Below, in pieces: positions 48,905 to 61,871 of a stretch of 64,000 nucleotides of DNA. The notes beneath the pieces are model-generated. The model saw nothing but the letters and a program-made list of their open reading frames with translations. It did not search any database and was not told the DNA's origin. The stretch is taken from NCBI GenBank assembly GCA_022749755.1, contig CM040441.1, positions 6,184,890-6,248,889 on the forward strand. Reading direction: 5' to 3'. The translations under genes and the position numbers were made by a program. The number at the start of each line of letters is the position of its first letter. Positions within the stretch are counted from its first letter, which is position 1. This DNA is from Azadirachta indica. Taxonomy: Eukaryota > Streptophyta > Magnoliopsida > Sapindales > Meliaceae.

Positions 48905-49975
48905 AATATTTATAGATATCTCTAAACTTTTGGCCTAATAGGTAAACACCTTCTTCATTATTACTATTTTGCTTTTTTTTAATTATGCCATTGGTTAGAA
49001 TGCAATGATCTACAATTATAGAATTTAATTATATGATTGACATTTTTTATTTATTAATTTAAAAGAAGGAAATTTTGTGTTTTTTCAATTGTCTCTTGCT
49101 TGTGAATTCGTTAACAGTATATATGTATATATAATAATAATGAATAGGATAACGGTTCAATTAATTTCTTTACATTTAACATGCATGTAAATACGAACCA
49201 AGACAGAAAGTTTGAATTGATTGTCTATATTGCTTTATATTAATATTTTATGACAATAAAGGCAATAAATTATTTACAATAGAATATGGCCCGCCATTCG
49301 AAGCCTCTAATATTGTAGGTTGGCTAACTTTAACACATATACAAAATGTACATATACATATATATATATATATATATTTGCTTTATTATTCATTGTTTAT
49401 TATCAGGAGTACTGTGAACCGTGATTGGTGACGTGCTTTAATTATTTGTTTAAGTAATTATTATGTAATTAATTATTTATGAACAAATTTATAATTTACG
49501 CAACAACAATAAATAAATAAATTTATGATGATAAATTTGTTAGTTATCAAAATGGTCAAATGATAAAATTTTAAATTTTGTAAAATACTTCAATAATCCA
49601 TTAACATTGATACTTATAAATGATGCAATAATTATATGATGATTGCTTATCGTAGATAAATTAAAGTTTATAATTTTAAGACATTTAAAAGTCGCTGAAA
49701 GATTGATTTCATAGTCTTATAATTATTAAGCATAAGTCATAACTGTTGGTAATTTGTATGCTTTTTTAGTTATATTTACATATTCAAAGACAATAAATAT
49801 TTCTAATTAGTGTATATGTAATTACTAAATTATTGAAAAACATATTACATCATTTATATTTATTTTATATGTCTTTGTATCACCTAAAGGAAAATGTCAA
49901 TATACATTTGTTGTTAAATATTTGAATCTATGTTATATGTTTAATCTATAACTCAAAGCATTAAATTATTGTTGT
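48905..49975. other. Non-coding stretch with a foldback-element end
   Basis: The first 50 bases ('ttggcctaataggtaaacac') resemble the TIR of the element at 44740. The rest is AT-rich with a TA run near 49350-49376. No 5' LTR of the copia element that follows could be found. Confidence 0.5.
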
Positions 49976-49989
49976 AATACCTATTCCTG

Positions 49990-52900
49990 TTTCTCTTCAT
50001 TCACATGCTTCGTCTGTTCCAATTTAAGAGACTTAATTTTTCTAATTGGTATGAACAATTTCAAGTCCATTAGGTGTTTTGGATTTTAATTTGTCACTTC
50101 AATAAGAGAGACCTACTACTATTATCAATGTTAGCAGTGATGAGGAAAGAACTTTTCATTATGCTTGGAAAAGATCAAATAGACTTAGCCTAATGGTTCT
50201 ACGAATAAATGTAGCAAACGACATCAAGTCTACTCTTCCCAAAATTGATAGTGCTAAGAAATTTATGAAATTTGTTGAAGAGCATTCCCAAACTACTGAT
50301 AAGCCAGTTGCTAGGACATTAATGGCTACTTTGACCACCATGAAGTTTGATAGTTCTAGTAGCATGCACAAGAATGTCATCAAAATGACAAACATTGTAG
50401 CAAAACTTAAGTCCTTAAAGATGAATGTGAATGAGAATTTCCTTATCTAGTTTGTTATAAACTCATTACTTTCTAAGTACGATACATTCCAAATGAGCTA
50501 TAACACCATGAAAGACAAATAAAATGTGAATGAACTTAACAATATGTTGTTCAGGAAGAAAAGAGACTTAAGAATCAAGGAACTCATTTTGTTTATCTTG
50601 TTTACATTAAAGGAGTTCAAAAGAAAGTCAAAAGAAATAATGGAAAGGGCAAGCAAAGACCACTTAAGGTAAGTGAGTGACTCGCAAAAAGGAATATAAC
50701 AAATTGAATTGTTGTTTCAGTGGAAAATCTGGACATTTTTAAAAAGATTGTCTGAAAAGTAAGGCAGGGTTCGAATCAAATTTAATTCAAGTTATAATAC
50801 TTGGTGGATTATTTTGGCTATAACATTCATGTTTTAAATAAGATGCAGGGATTGTTCATGATCTAAACCACTAATCTTAATGATAAATTTGTTCTCATGA
50901 GAATGGAGTCAAAGCTCTAGTTGAAACCATTGGAACTTATTGTTTGATTTCAAACACTAGATATAATTTATATTTGTTCCAAACTCTTTATGTTCCTCTT
51001 ATTTCTCGTAAATTAATTTTTTTGTTTAAATTGGATTTAACTTGAAACTTTTTTAAATTTAGGAGTGGATGTTTTAATTTGTTTAAACAAAATAATTTTA
51101 TTGGTTTTGGTTTACTTTGTGATAGTTTATATAAATTGAAACTTAACAATCTTTTTGCTAAGACTCTTTTAACCTTGCATCATAATGTTGGAACAAAACG
51201 TGATTTAGTAAATAAACGTTCAACTTGCTTGTAACATAAAAGTCTGGGTCACATTTCTAAAGAAAGATCGAAAAGATTGGTAAAGATGATATCCTTCTAG
51301 ACTTGGATTTTATTGATCTTGTATTTGTGTGGATTGCATTAAAGGGAAAAAAAAAACACATAAAGAAAGTAGCCACAAGAAGCATACAGCTTCCTGAAAT
51401 AATACACAACGATATTTGTGGACCTTTTGATTTTTCATTTTTAGGAAAAGAAAATATGTTATCACCTTTATTGATGACTTTTCACATTACAGTTATATCT
51501 ATTTGTTGCATGAAAAGCTCAATCAATAGATGCCTTGCAGGTATTTATTACAAAGGTTGAAAGATAATTAGACAGAAAAGTAAAAGTTATTAGGTCTAAC
51601 AAGGTGCTGAATTTTATGGAAAATATGATGAAATAAGGTAATTCCTAGGCCCATTTGCTAAATTTCTTGAACAACGTGGCATTTATGCTCACAACACTAT
51701 ACTCGAAACATTACAACAAAATGGTACAACAAAAAGGCTTAATCATATTGGACATGGCTAGGAGTATGTTAAGTAATTCATATTTACCCATTTCATTGTG
51801 ATGCATCCATTAAAAACTGCCATGTTTTCTTAAACAAGGTTTCTAGTAAGGTAGTTCCTAAGACTCCTTTTGAATTATGGACTGGTAGAAATCCCAATTT
51901 AAGACATTTGCATGTTTGGGGTTGTCCAGCAGAAGTAAGGATTTATAATCCACATGAAAAGAAGTTGGAGTTAAGAGCAACCAATGGTTTCTTTATTAGT
52001 TATCCTAAAAAATCTAAAGGGTATAGATTATATTGCCCTAATTATAAAGAGACTTTTTCACCAATCTCTAAGAAAGATTTTCTTAGAATTATTATACCTT
52101 TAATGGCTCATTATGACTTAGAGTTGCACCAAATGGATGTGAAAATTATCTTTTTGGATGGGAATTCAGAAGAAGAGTTTTACAGGGTCAACATGATTTT
52201 TTTCCATTAAAGGAAAAGAACATATGGTGTGTATACTTAAAAAATCAATATACAGACTTAAGCAAGCTTGTCACAAATGGTGTCTTAAGTTCAATAATAC
52301 CATTTGAATTTAATAAACACACCATTGATCAATGTATAAATCTGAAGATTAGTGGGAGCAAATTTATATTTCTAATTCTGTATATTGATTACATCTTGCT
52401 TGCTACTAATGATCTTAGTTTATTATATAAAACCAAGAAATTTCTCTCTAAGACTTTGAAATGAAGGATATGAGAGAGGTAGCTCATGCGACTGGAATAA
52501 AAATATTTCGAGATAGATCACAAAAATTGTTAAAGTTGTCCAAAAAGCATATTCAAGTAAAGTTTTAGAAAAATTCAGAATAGAAATACGCTCAGCAAGT
52601 GTCGTGCCAATTTAGAAAAGAGATATATTTAGTTTCGTGCAATGCCCAAAGAATGAATTAGAACACAAACAAATGAAAAATATTCCTTATACTTCAATTG
52701 TTTGGAGCTTGATGTATATTAAGAGTTGTACTAGACCAGACATCAATTTTGCTATTAGAATGCTTGGTCATATCAAAGCAATCCAAGATTAGTTCACTAA
52801 AAGGTTAGGAAGAAAGTATTTAGGTACTTGTAAGAGACAAAAGTTCATATGCTCATTTATTAGAGATTTGATCATCTTAAGATAATTGGATATTTAGATT

Positions 52901-53706
52901 TAGACTTTAGTAGATGTGTTGACACAAGAAAGTCCACATTTGGTTATCTGTTTCTTTTAGCAAGAGCAACAATCTCATAGAAAAGTATGAAACAGATTAT
53001 TACTTCTGCATGCACTATGAAAACTAAGTTTGTGGTGTGTTTTGAAGCCACAATTCAAGGAAATTAGTTGCGAAACTTTATTTCAGGACTTGGAATACTT
53101 GACAGTAATCCCTAGTTGCTGAAAATCTACTGTGATAATTCCGCAACAGTCTTTTTCTCTAAAACAATAAGTATACCAAGGGTACTAAACATATGAAATT
53201 GAAATATCTTGTTATTAAAAAAGTTTAAAACCAAAAAGAGTCTATTGATCATATTAGCACCAATCTTATGATTGCAAATCCATTGACAAAGGGGGTTGCA
53301 TCCAAAGACATTTATTGCCATGTCGAAAAGGTGGGCATTATTGAAAAATTTTATTGATTTTGTAGTTGATGTTTCGATATCATTTGTGTATTATTTCTAG
53401 TACTTATGGATATCTTATTTTACATGATTGTTTTATACAAAAATTTGGCAGGATTTAGTTTCTAATAAAGAGATTAAAGTAGACCATTATTGAATTTTCA
53501 TATTAAGTAGAGAGCTAATATTGCAGTACAGGAAAGGAACAATGTTGATTTAATGATGTAGAGCCACCATGATTCATATTAGTTTATATTTAATGATGAT
53601 ATTATGGGATGACCAATACATGTGAAATCTTATTTGATCATAATGCACATCATGTTTATTGCTTAAATAAGAATAATAATTCTACCACATAGGCCAAGTG
53701 GGATAA
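49990..53706 (+). pseudogene. Degenerate Ty1-copia retrotransposon gag-pol
   Basis: Fragments follow the copia order. Gag runs about 50040-50640, with DIKSTLPKIDSAKKFMKFVE and TLMATLTTMKFDSSS. The zinc knuckle near 50705-50750 has its second cysteine changed and a stop inside. The pre-integrase segment is near 51225 (LGHISKERSKRLVK) and integrase near 51405 (HNDICGPFDFSFLGKE). The integrase C-terminus at 51908-52040 (HVWGCPAEVRIYNPHEKKLE) runs straight into reverse transcriptase at about 52050 (KETFSPISKKDFLRI), so about 100 residues are missing between them. The catalytic YVDD is read as YIDY at 52381-52392. RNase H pieces run to about 53330. Stops and frameshifts are numerous. The element is dead. 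Confidence 0.88.
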
Positions 53707-54150
53707 TGTAAGATGTTATACTAATAGTGGCCCATATAATTAAATTAATTATTAGTCAAATTAGTTAATTATAGTTTTAACTATATACATACACGTTAAT
53801 AGAACGTGTAGTTAAGAGATAGTTAAATACTACTTTCTTGAACATATTTTATGAAAATAAATACTTAAAATGTATTTTAATAAAAGACAACTATTTAGGA
53901 GGTGATTCAATAAAACCCAAATTGGTCCTCTCCTTGCCTATAAAAATAAAACATGGTATATTTATTTTCCATTAACGTTCAATTGAAATACTGTTTGTAA
54001 TTGAGAAAAGGCTAAAAGGGAGAAATCAATTTATTCTCCATTGGATTACATCAGCCATGGCTCAAAGTATGTATTATTATTTTCTAATTGTTAAGAATAT
54101 ATTTTGTGAATATCATGTAATTCTATGATTCTAAGATTTAAAATTCCTAT
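53707..54150 (+). repeat. 3' LTR of the copia element
   Basis: A purine-rich tract ('ggccaagtgggat', 53692-53704) precedes 'tgtaagatgttata', the expected LTR start. The stretch contains a TATA-like 'cctataaaaataaaa' (about 53937) and stops where the OMT pseudogene begins. Its exact right end is not clear, and no matching 5' LTR was found, so the element is 5' truncated. Confidence 0.6.
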
Positions 54151-54162
54151 AATTATTTTTAC

Positions 54163-55062
54163 AAAGCTTTGCCCATTCTTTATTATCTTACTACTTCCCG
54201 GTTGACCAGCACCATCATCAGCATGTAGAAAAATAGTTGTTTTTCAATGGACTCATCATCACCTTTATGTTCTCCCTTATCATGTCTATTATAATCACTT
54301 TCCCTACCCTACCGTTGCTCGTAATTGCTTCCTTATATTTCTTAAGAATCTTCATGCGTTCTTCATCATTCCAATCATGCAGAATCCATTGTTTTTCACA
54401 AGTATCATAAATTAATATTATTATGAATTAATATTTGAAGATTGGAAATGAAAAATTAAATAATAAATTTATATATAGTTAGTTATATTCCTTTAGTAGA
54501 AGAGCATCGGCTAGAGGAATTCCCTCAAATATATCCCCTCCAACATATTTTAGATTGCCATCACCTTTCAGATTGTTATGAAATTGAGCAGTCAAATAAA
54601 TAGAAAACAATAAACAATCAAGAGGAACACAAATTTTACGTGGTAAACCTTTGATTGATTTTCGAGGAAAAGCTATAGGAGAGGGAGAGAGAAACAACTT
54701 TTCATTAAGATGAAAAAGAAGCACAAAATCAGTTTGTCCTAAAGCCTAAATATATACTTTAGGCTTGGGTTGGGTTTTCGGTTACAATTGGACTCGCCCG
54801 TACTTATACAATGGAGCTCGACCTCCGATTGTTTCAGCGTACCCTGATATGATATATTGGTTATTTAATATAGATCCAAATACTATACGAATTAGCAGCG
54901 ACATGCATTGGATCAAATACAGTGCACTCTATTTGTGGAAACTTTTTAGCAATGACTTTGGCCATAGTTCCCATGCCGCCACCAACATCAGCCAACGTAT
55001 TCAACCCCTTAAACACCTCCTTAGGCTTATGAATTACCACGCTTGTTGCTAATTGAGAATAA
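54163..55062 (-). pseudogene. OMT pseudogene fragment
   Basis: A broken copy of the OMT at 36408-37568. Exon 1 pieces are at about 55062-54905 (including the SAM motif as ADVGGGMGTMAK) and 54570-54491 (LKGDGNLKYVGGDIFEG then LADALLLK). The intron is preserved with the same length and wording as in the intact gene, and exon 2 spans about 54393-54163. About the first 160 residues and the last 25 are missing. The glutamate/lysine at the exon junction (LLLKE) suggests a changed donor. An unrelated insertion interrupts exon 1, and the copia LTR adjoins its 3' end. Confidence 0.88.
54571..54905. mobile_element. Insertion of about 330 bp in the OMT pseudogene (TRIM or solo LTR-like)
   Basis: Comparison with the intact OMT (36880-36905) shows a clean insertion between 'catcacctttcag' and 'gcgacatgc'. 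It reads 'tgttatgaaattgagcag' at one side and ends near 'acgaattagca' at the other, so TG...CA ends are possible. The internal 'acacaaattttacgtgg' is a wording frequent in small plant LTR/TRIM elements. No coding capacity. A target duplication is not clear. Confidence 0.55.
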
Positions 55063-57485
55063 TAAAATAAGGAAAGAATGAGGTGAACTTGTTTGAAGAT
55101 AAAAAGAGAGAACCATGAAGAACAAGAAGACTGAAAACAAGAGTAAGAAAAGTGATAGAAGGGTTGACATAGATAACATTAAATTAAAAATAGATTGATA
55201 CTTAACTTGGCCTGCCGGCTTGAGTTTGAAAAAAAAAAAAATTGTAAAATATTATCGCTAATAGTACTTGTACACTTATACCTTTATGTGATAAGTTTCT
55301 TTGAAAAATTATAATAATAATAAGTTTCTTTTAACATATGTGTCCTGTAAGAAATAACTTCACTAAATATTAAAAGTAACGTCTATCGAACATAATTAAA
55401 TCAAATGAGTTATTAGCCAATGGAAATGGTTGTTTATTTTTTAATAATAATTGTCATAGTAAATAAAATTATTTACCTATCAACTATTTTTAGTTATTAT
55501 ATTTTCAATATAAGACACAAATAACACAAAAAAAATTTAAGGCAATGCTTATTGCTTAGAGAGATAGATAAAGAAAAAATATATATACAAAAGAGTACAA
55601 CAGAAGAAAAAAACAACACAGTAATTTGATTATTTTTTTGTTAAATAATACATACTTGCAATAAGGACCAATGTGTGTATTTTATAGCTTTTTTTATCTT
55701 CTTCCTTCCAAATTACTATGTTGTGTTGCGTTGTCCGGATAATCATTTTAGCTAGAATAAGACCGGTCTACATATTTTTTAAATCAAATGATTTATACTA
55801 AAGGGTTCTTCTTTACGATTACATCAATTCCAACAATATGGACACATGCTTTAGCATCCCTTTCAAAAATTTATTTTCTTGTTTAGTAAAATAAAGAAAA
55901 AAAATAACTTATAGATCTTTAAAGTATTGTCAAATATATATTTTTAATCAAAAAAATTTTAAAATTGTTCATTTAACTTTTTTTTTAACGACAGTGATAT
56001 ACTTACAATGAATTGCCGTTAGTATTGTTCGGTTATGAATTTCTCCATTTAAAAGGAGGCCAATGCTTATTGTGAGTACAATCTGTGCATTTACTTTGTA
56101 GTTAGATTAGAAACAGTTAAAAATTAATAGGTTGAACGTATATACAGTAATATATAATGCAAACAAGTCTTTGAACATCATGAAGTTTAATTTCTCGCAG
56201 TTTAATTGTATATACAGACCAATACGATGATATACAGTAATAGTAGCTTTTGAAAACGGGTTCAAGAGGCTAGCTAAGTATATAAAACTGTCCACTGGTG
56301 ACATTTGCTATCTCAATCGATTAAAGGCTACAACTAGTTTGAATTTAAAATTTATTGATTATTGGATGCAAAAGTTTAAGCAATTGTTCTAACCTCTATT
56401 AAGCGTTTCACTTTGTATATTATGCACATCATAGTGGATTGATCATTGTTTCTGTATCCTTCGCACAAGATAATTTCTATTGACATACGGCTCAAGAGGC
56501 TAGCTAAGAATTTAAAACTGTGTCGTATATTATATCGTTGTTGATAATGCGGTTTAATAATGAACAACGATTATTTTGTTGGCCATATTAATTTTTTTTC
56601 TTTTTCAAAGATATGGAGAGTGGACCCCTAATGATATATGGTATTAGGTAAGAAAAAAGATATAAATATTTCATAATTATAATTTATTACCATTAGTTCT
56701 AACATAATGATATATGATATTAGGAAAAAAATAGTACATCCTTTATCTAAATTAAAATATTAATAATAAGTTAGAAAAAAATATAAAAAATTATTTTGAG
56801 AGAAAAAATAGATAAGGAACTTTTATGAAGTATTGGGAAAAAAGGGAAATTTTAAATCAAACAAAAATAATAAATATAAAATGTAAATTAAATTTAGTGC
56901 AATGTCAATAGACAGATAATTAGGTGATTTAATAGTTTATTTTTAATTTTGATAAAAAAATTTAAAAGATTAGTTTTACTATCTTTATTTGTAATAAATA
57001 TAGTGTGTATTTATATGTTTTTTTATTTATATTAATTATGTGTTAAATGATTTTTTTAGAAAAACACAATGAAAATAATATAATATTTGAAAATATATAT
57101 TTTATCTAATTATTTTTGAAACTTTATATACAGAAGTATTAGCAGTAAAGTAAAAAAAAGAAAAAGAAAAAACATGAGGTACTTTCTAGCACATAAATTT
57201 GTCCAAATATATATTGTTAGCACTTTGATTTAACTATATTATATTTTATTTCTAATTTTTTAAAAATAATATTATAAAACTGACTTTTTTGATTAATATG
57301 TTGCAAATAAAAGGGTCTGAATTGGTAACTATAAAAAAATTATATCTTATTTTCTTAGTTATTGTAAGTTTGGAACTAAAATGAGAATATTCTAATAGTC
57401 AAATTGAAAGAATTTAAGTTCAAAGGGATCTTCCAATTTTCTCAAAATTTAGATTGTATCTAGCACACCTTAAAACTTGTTGTGT
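55063..57485. other. Intergenic stretch without genes
   Basis: AT-rich and without a recognisable gene. A phrase 'caagaggctagctaag' plus 'aaaactgt' occurs twice (about 56263 and 56491), a short direct repeat. The region about 55450-55580 weakly resembles 2245-2400. Small frames at 56107-56567 have no features. Confidence 0.5.
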
Positions 57486-58984
57486 AATTTGTGTAGTGTG
57501 TGCACGATACCCGTAAGTGTACGGGATCGAAACAAGTAACATAGTAATAAGAAGATGTCAATCCCACACGAAATGCTACTCAATTAAGTATCGAAGGTGA
57601 TTAATTTTTGAATTTATTTGAAAAAATCGAAATAATTTGAGTGAGAAAGTAAAATAAACAAAAATTAACTACTTAACAAACTAATTAAAAGATGTAAATT
57701 AATGGAACAATCTAGGACGAATGATTTCATCTTAATTAGTCGCATCCAATTTTTCAATTGACGTTATTCTAATTTATTATCTGTATTGCTAGTTAATTAT
57801 CCTAATTCATTTAACAGTTTCTATCGAAATTAATCAAAACTATTTCGCACCTAACAATTTACTATATTTTTATGTGAAATTAATTATATAAATGTACATT
57901 AAGATTAATGATAATTTCTAATTAAATTACATAAATCATATTAGTACATTTCTGTATAACATGCAATTTACAGTACTTATCACACGATCTAAATACGATA
58001 TTCATTTCTCAGTTTATATCAATCTATATTTCATTTAAATATTGGCCAAATATTTAAAAACGTTAATCATCATGATAAATACTCAATACAAGATATCAAA
58101 TTAAAAATAACACAATATCAGAAAATGGATACTTCTAATACATTAAATCATTGTCATAGAAAATAAGTCTAGCCACACTTGATAATAAGTTTAAATCTCA
58201 TAAATATGAATTCAACAAATAGTAATACAGTCAACAAACATTAATTTATTCAATTCAAGATAAAGTAAGATCAGGAAATAGATAAAACTATGATTTGGAG
58301 AGTTTTTACCTTCAAGAGATTAAGTTTCCTTCCTTCTCTTCTTCCAAATGCAGCTCTCTCTCTCTCTAAATTTCTCTTCCTCCCTCTCTTCTCTCTCTAA
58401 AACTCTCTTTTCTAAAGATGGTTAATGGAGACTGATTCTTGAAAAAATATGGAAACCTAAGACCCACTAAATCCAGCCATCTATTGGTAATTCAAGGGTA
58501 AAAAATCATACAAAAATCATCAAACTTGAATCTAGGAGGCACAGGGGCACTTTTTCGGTGTCCAAGGATGGGGGGCGTGCGCTGCTTAGGAGGCAGAAGG
58601 CAGGGTTCAGGCATGCCATTGTCTGGCGCAGGCGCACCATTGATTCTGCCAACAAAGGAAAATTATGCTACATATTTCAATTGGTCCCCTTTAATTTAAT
58701 TATTTTGAATTTATATCTCAATTTGATATTTCTGTATTTTAATCTTTATTTACTTGCATTTTGGTCCCCAAGAATAAAATTTTGTGATTTCCATGGATGG
58801 CTAGCAAACGTGTTTTTATACTTCGTTTTCATGCCTTTCATATTAAAATAAGTTATACTTGTAAAATAAAACTAAAATTCTTAAAAAGCAAAATAACTAC
58901 TTAAAACAAAGTAAATAACGCTAAATATATTACTTAATGATAGATAATTCAAATATAATTATATAACAAAAATTAATATATTAA
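57486..58984 (-). repeat. 3' LTR of the gypsy element
   Basis: The stretch 57620-58310 is repeated in the same orientation at 63325-64000 ('aataatttgagtgagaaagt', 'cttaacaaactaattaaaag', 'gatttcatcttaattagt'), so these are LTRs. The left end is near 'tgtgcacgatacccgtaa' (about 57498). The right end is marked on the minus strand by the purine tract 'aagtttgggggtat' at about 58983-58996. A CT-rich microsatellite lies at 58352-58412. Length about 1.5 kb. A 97-codon plus frame at 58558-58851 is inside the LTR and not a gene. Confidence 0.72.
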
Positions 58985-60821
58985 ATACCCCCAAACTTAG
59001 CGTTTGCTCATTCTTGAGCAAAACAAAAATTAAAAGACTTAACAATACGAATTAACTTCCTCACTTAATAAATTCATAGCCAATGAGAACACAACAAAAT
59101 ATAAACTCAATCATTCAAACATCCAAGTATTAACAAGATTTCATTTGCTATGCTCATGTATAGTGTGTGATAGTCATAAATTGATTATCCTCCATCATAT
59201 CATCCTTCACATTATCAAATCATAGCATGCATAGAAGTTCAGAACTCAAAATCTCACCAAGATAATCACTCTCAAATAAACACATTCGAAATCTGAGTTA
59301 ACACTAAAAAATATGTGAGATAAGCATTATGCTTAGATTGTTAATGAAAGAACAAAGTTCACATATAATCAAAAGAATACACTATTTTTGAAGTGATTAT
59401 GGTGATCTCATGAAAGGAATACTATTAACTTGATTTTCATAAAAATGGATGAAACTAATCAAACAACACACATGATTAACATAGAACTTTTCTTCAATGT
59501 TGTAATGAGGCTAATAAGTGAAACAATTATAAGAAAGAATGGATAAAAAATAAATCAATGTTCCAGGAACTTTAAACGCATGTTTTTACCACTTACGTTT
59601 AAATTTCGCTTAACAACAAATCTCGCCATTACTAATTTGTTTTCACCCTTTCTTTTTTCGAAGCACAACTCTTTTTTATGTTTCACTTTATTTTACCTTT
59701 TAACTCGAGCATTCATTACTTAACTAGGTAAGAGTCCTGGTTATTTAGTAAAATTAAGGCTATGCATTTCTATCCCCTTTTTCTTTTCTTTTCTTCTTTT
59801 TTTATTCTTTTTGTGTGCATCAATTAATACAACTTTTTCATCACAAGCGCACAAATAACAACAACTCTCAAACTTATTTTGAAGCATATATCATGAAAAT
59901 TTCAAGATAGATTAAGAGTTTCCACCAGGATATAAACAATATTTTTAGATATCTGGTTTGGGTATTATTGATTTTATGAAAGAAAAAGATATCAACTTGA
60001 GGCTCAAAGTGGTTAGCTAAAGAATCATGCATAAGGTTAGCTAGAAAGGTTCAAACGGTTCAAATAAGACCTAAAATTCTTTCTCATGTGTTATATAATC
60101 AATCTTACATTTAAAATATGAAAAATCAAGCTAAATAACTAAAACAAAACATAATGAGATCACTAAAATGAAAAAATAATAAGAATAAATATAAAGTAGT
60201 CATAAAACACTCAGAATTAATGCGCAAAGGTTCAAAAGCACACTAAAAAGGTTGTATGAGTCTACACTATCCTGCATATCATATTCTAACTATATGAATT
60301 CATCAAATTAATACTCTGATCAATTTTGACATAAAGTGCATATATAATATGAGCATGAACAAATTAAAACCAGTTAGAACAAGGATAAGAGTATGATATT
60401 TTCTTAACATCTTATTACTTCAAATTGGCTATGACTAATTCATTTTCTCAAACTTTTCACAAAGCAAGGAAGTGACTTAAAAATGGAAAACAAACATGAA
60501 AAAAGTCTCAAACACGAAAGAATTACCACAAAAATGGAAAAATTATTACAAAAATTTACTTCAAGCAACTCTACCCCAAAGCTTAAACCTATCATTGTTT
60601 TCAATGTTCGAAATTAAAGATCATGTAATGAATAGATTAAGATTGAAGTGAAATAAAATATTAAAAATGCAAAGAGAAGGAAAAGGAACTGATAGCACAT
60701 GATTTGAATAACTCTTTCATGCATCACAAAGATCATCTTCTCTTTCTCGAAAACTTTGGGTTGCCTCTCAAGCAGCGTTAAGTTTAACATGTTCAGCCAA
60801 ACCAATCTTCATCTTTTAGTA
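58985..60821 (-). other. Internal region of the gypsy element lacking pol
   Basis: Between the protease and the purine tract I find no reverse transcriptase, RNase H or integrase motif in any frame. A short minus frame just after the protease (60805 downward) reads VWLNMLNLTLLERQPKVFEK. It looks like the extension seen after gag-protease in elements that lack pol, although I cannot confirm that match. The rest is AT-rich. Confidence 0.55.
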
Positions 60822-61871
60822 TTAAGTGACTTCTAAAAAGTGAGATCTAATCATTGCAACTCTTTGAAATTTATCCAAGTATGGCTTTAAACAGTCATCA
60901 TATACATTGAGACATGCTCCAGGATCAAACGGGTGATTTTTTCTTAATGTATATGAGTATGGAATGCTTGAAAAATTATCCAATGTGGGCGTAGCCATAA
61001 CCAATTGCTTATTCCCATTCATTGACTGATTCAAATTCATTTCTTCTTGTTGGTTACGAATGATCTTTAAAGAATTTTTTATGCAACTTTGATCTATTAA
61101 ATCTTGCACTACATCTTCATTAGTACTAACAAAGTAGTATTCCTCTTCATTATGTGATAACTTCAATGCATCAAAAACTTTGAACTCTTTAGTTTTACCA
61201 AGAACATTAAGTGTAAGTGTACCCACCTTGATATTGATCTTTGCTCTAATAATTGCCATGAATGGCCTACCAAAAAGAATAAGCAAGTCTCCTCGAATAC
61301 CTTTTTCAATATCGACTACTACAAAGTCTACGGGTAAAATGAGATCATTAACTTCAACAAGTATATCTTCAAGTATTCCTATGAAATACTTAACCGATCT
61401 ATCTGCAAGTTGAATGAATATTGTTGTAGGCTTTAACTCTCCAAGATTAAGGGTTGGAAAAATAGAATATGACATTAGATTAATCGAAGCATCTAAATCA
61501 AATAAACATTTATCAAAACATATAGTTCCTACAACACAAGGGATAATAAAACTTCCTGAATCTTTAAGCTTTGGAGAAAGTTTTTGTTGCAAGATAGCAC
61601 TTATTTCCTTGTTTAACATCACCTTTTCTTCCTCTTTGAATCGTCTTCTATTGGTCACTAAGGTTTTTAGAAACCCAGCACAAGATGAAATTTGTTGAAT
61701 TGCCTCAAGGAATGGAATGTTGATTAACACCTTCTTGAATTGCTCTAAGATCGCGTTAGTTTGAAGATCTTTCTTTGTCTTTACTAACCTTTGAGGGAAA
61801 GGTATTGGTGGCATATATTTCTTAGAAGGAATGGATGCTTTGGGTTGTGAACTTGAAGAACTTGCTTTCAT
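60822..61871 (-). CDS. Gypsy aspartic-protease region (Athila-like), 349-codon open frame
   Basis: Retroviral-type aspartic protease of a Ty3-gypsy element. CLFDLDASINLMSYSIF matches the active-site segment normally read DLGASIN, with glycine changed to aspartate. It is followed by KPTTIFIQLADRSVKYFIGI, LPVDFVVVDIEKG and ILFGRPFMAIIRAKI, the usual flap and C-terminal landmarks of Athila-type proteases. The N-terminal part is the gag-protease linker (PIPFPQRLVKTKKD). This is the longest open frame of the element, but the flanking gag is broken and the active site is altered, so activity is doubtful. The annotated start is simply the first Met after a gag stop. Confidence 0.8.
   Translation of the reverse strand: MKASSSSSQPKASIPSKKYMPPIPFPQRLVKTKKDLQTNAILEQFKKVLINIPFLEAIQQISSCAGFLKTLVTNRRRFKEEEKVMLNKEISAILQQKLSPKLKDSGSFIIPCVVGTICFDKCLFDLDASINLMSYSIFPTLNLGELKPTTIFIQLADRSVKYFIGILEDILVEVNDLILPVDFVVVDIEKGIRGDLLILFGRPFMAIIRAKINIKVGTLTLNVLGKTKEFKVFDALKLSHNEEEYYFVSTNEDVVQDLIDQSCIKNSLKIIRNQQEEMNLNQSMNGNKQLVMATPTLDNFSSIPYSYTLRKNHPFDPGACLNVYDDCLKPYLDKFQRVAMIRSHFLEVT

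Noticed and set aside
58352..58412. CT-rich tract as a core promoter element
   Set aside because: It lies inside the gypsy LTR and is best explained as a microsatellite of that element.
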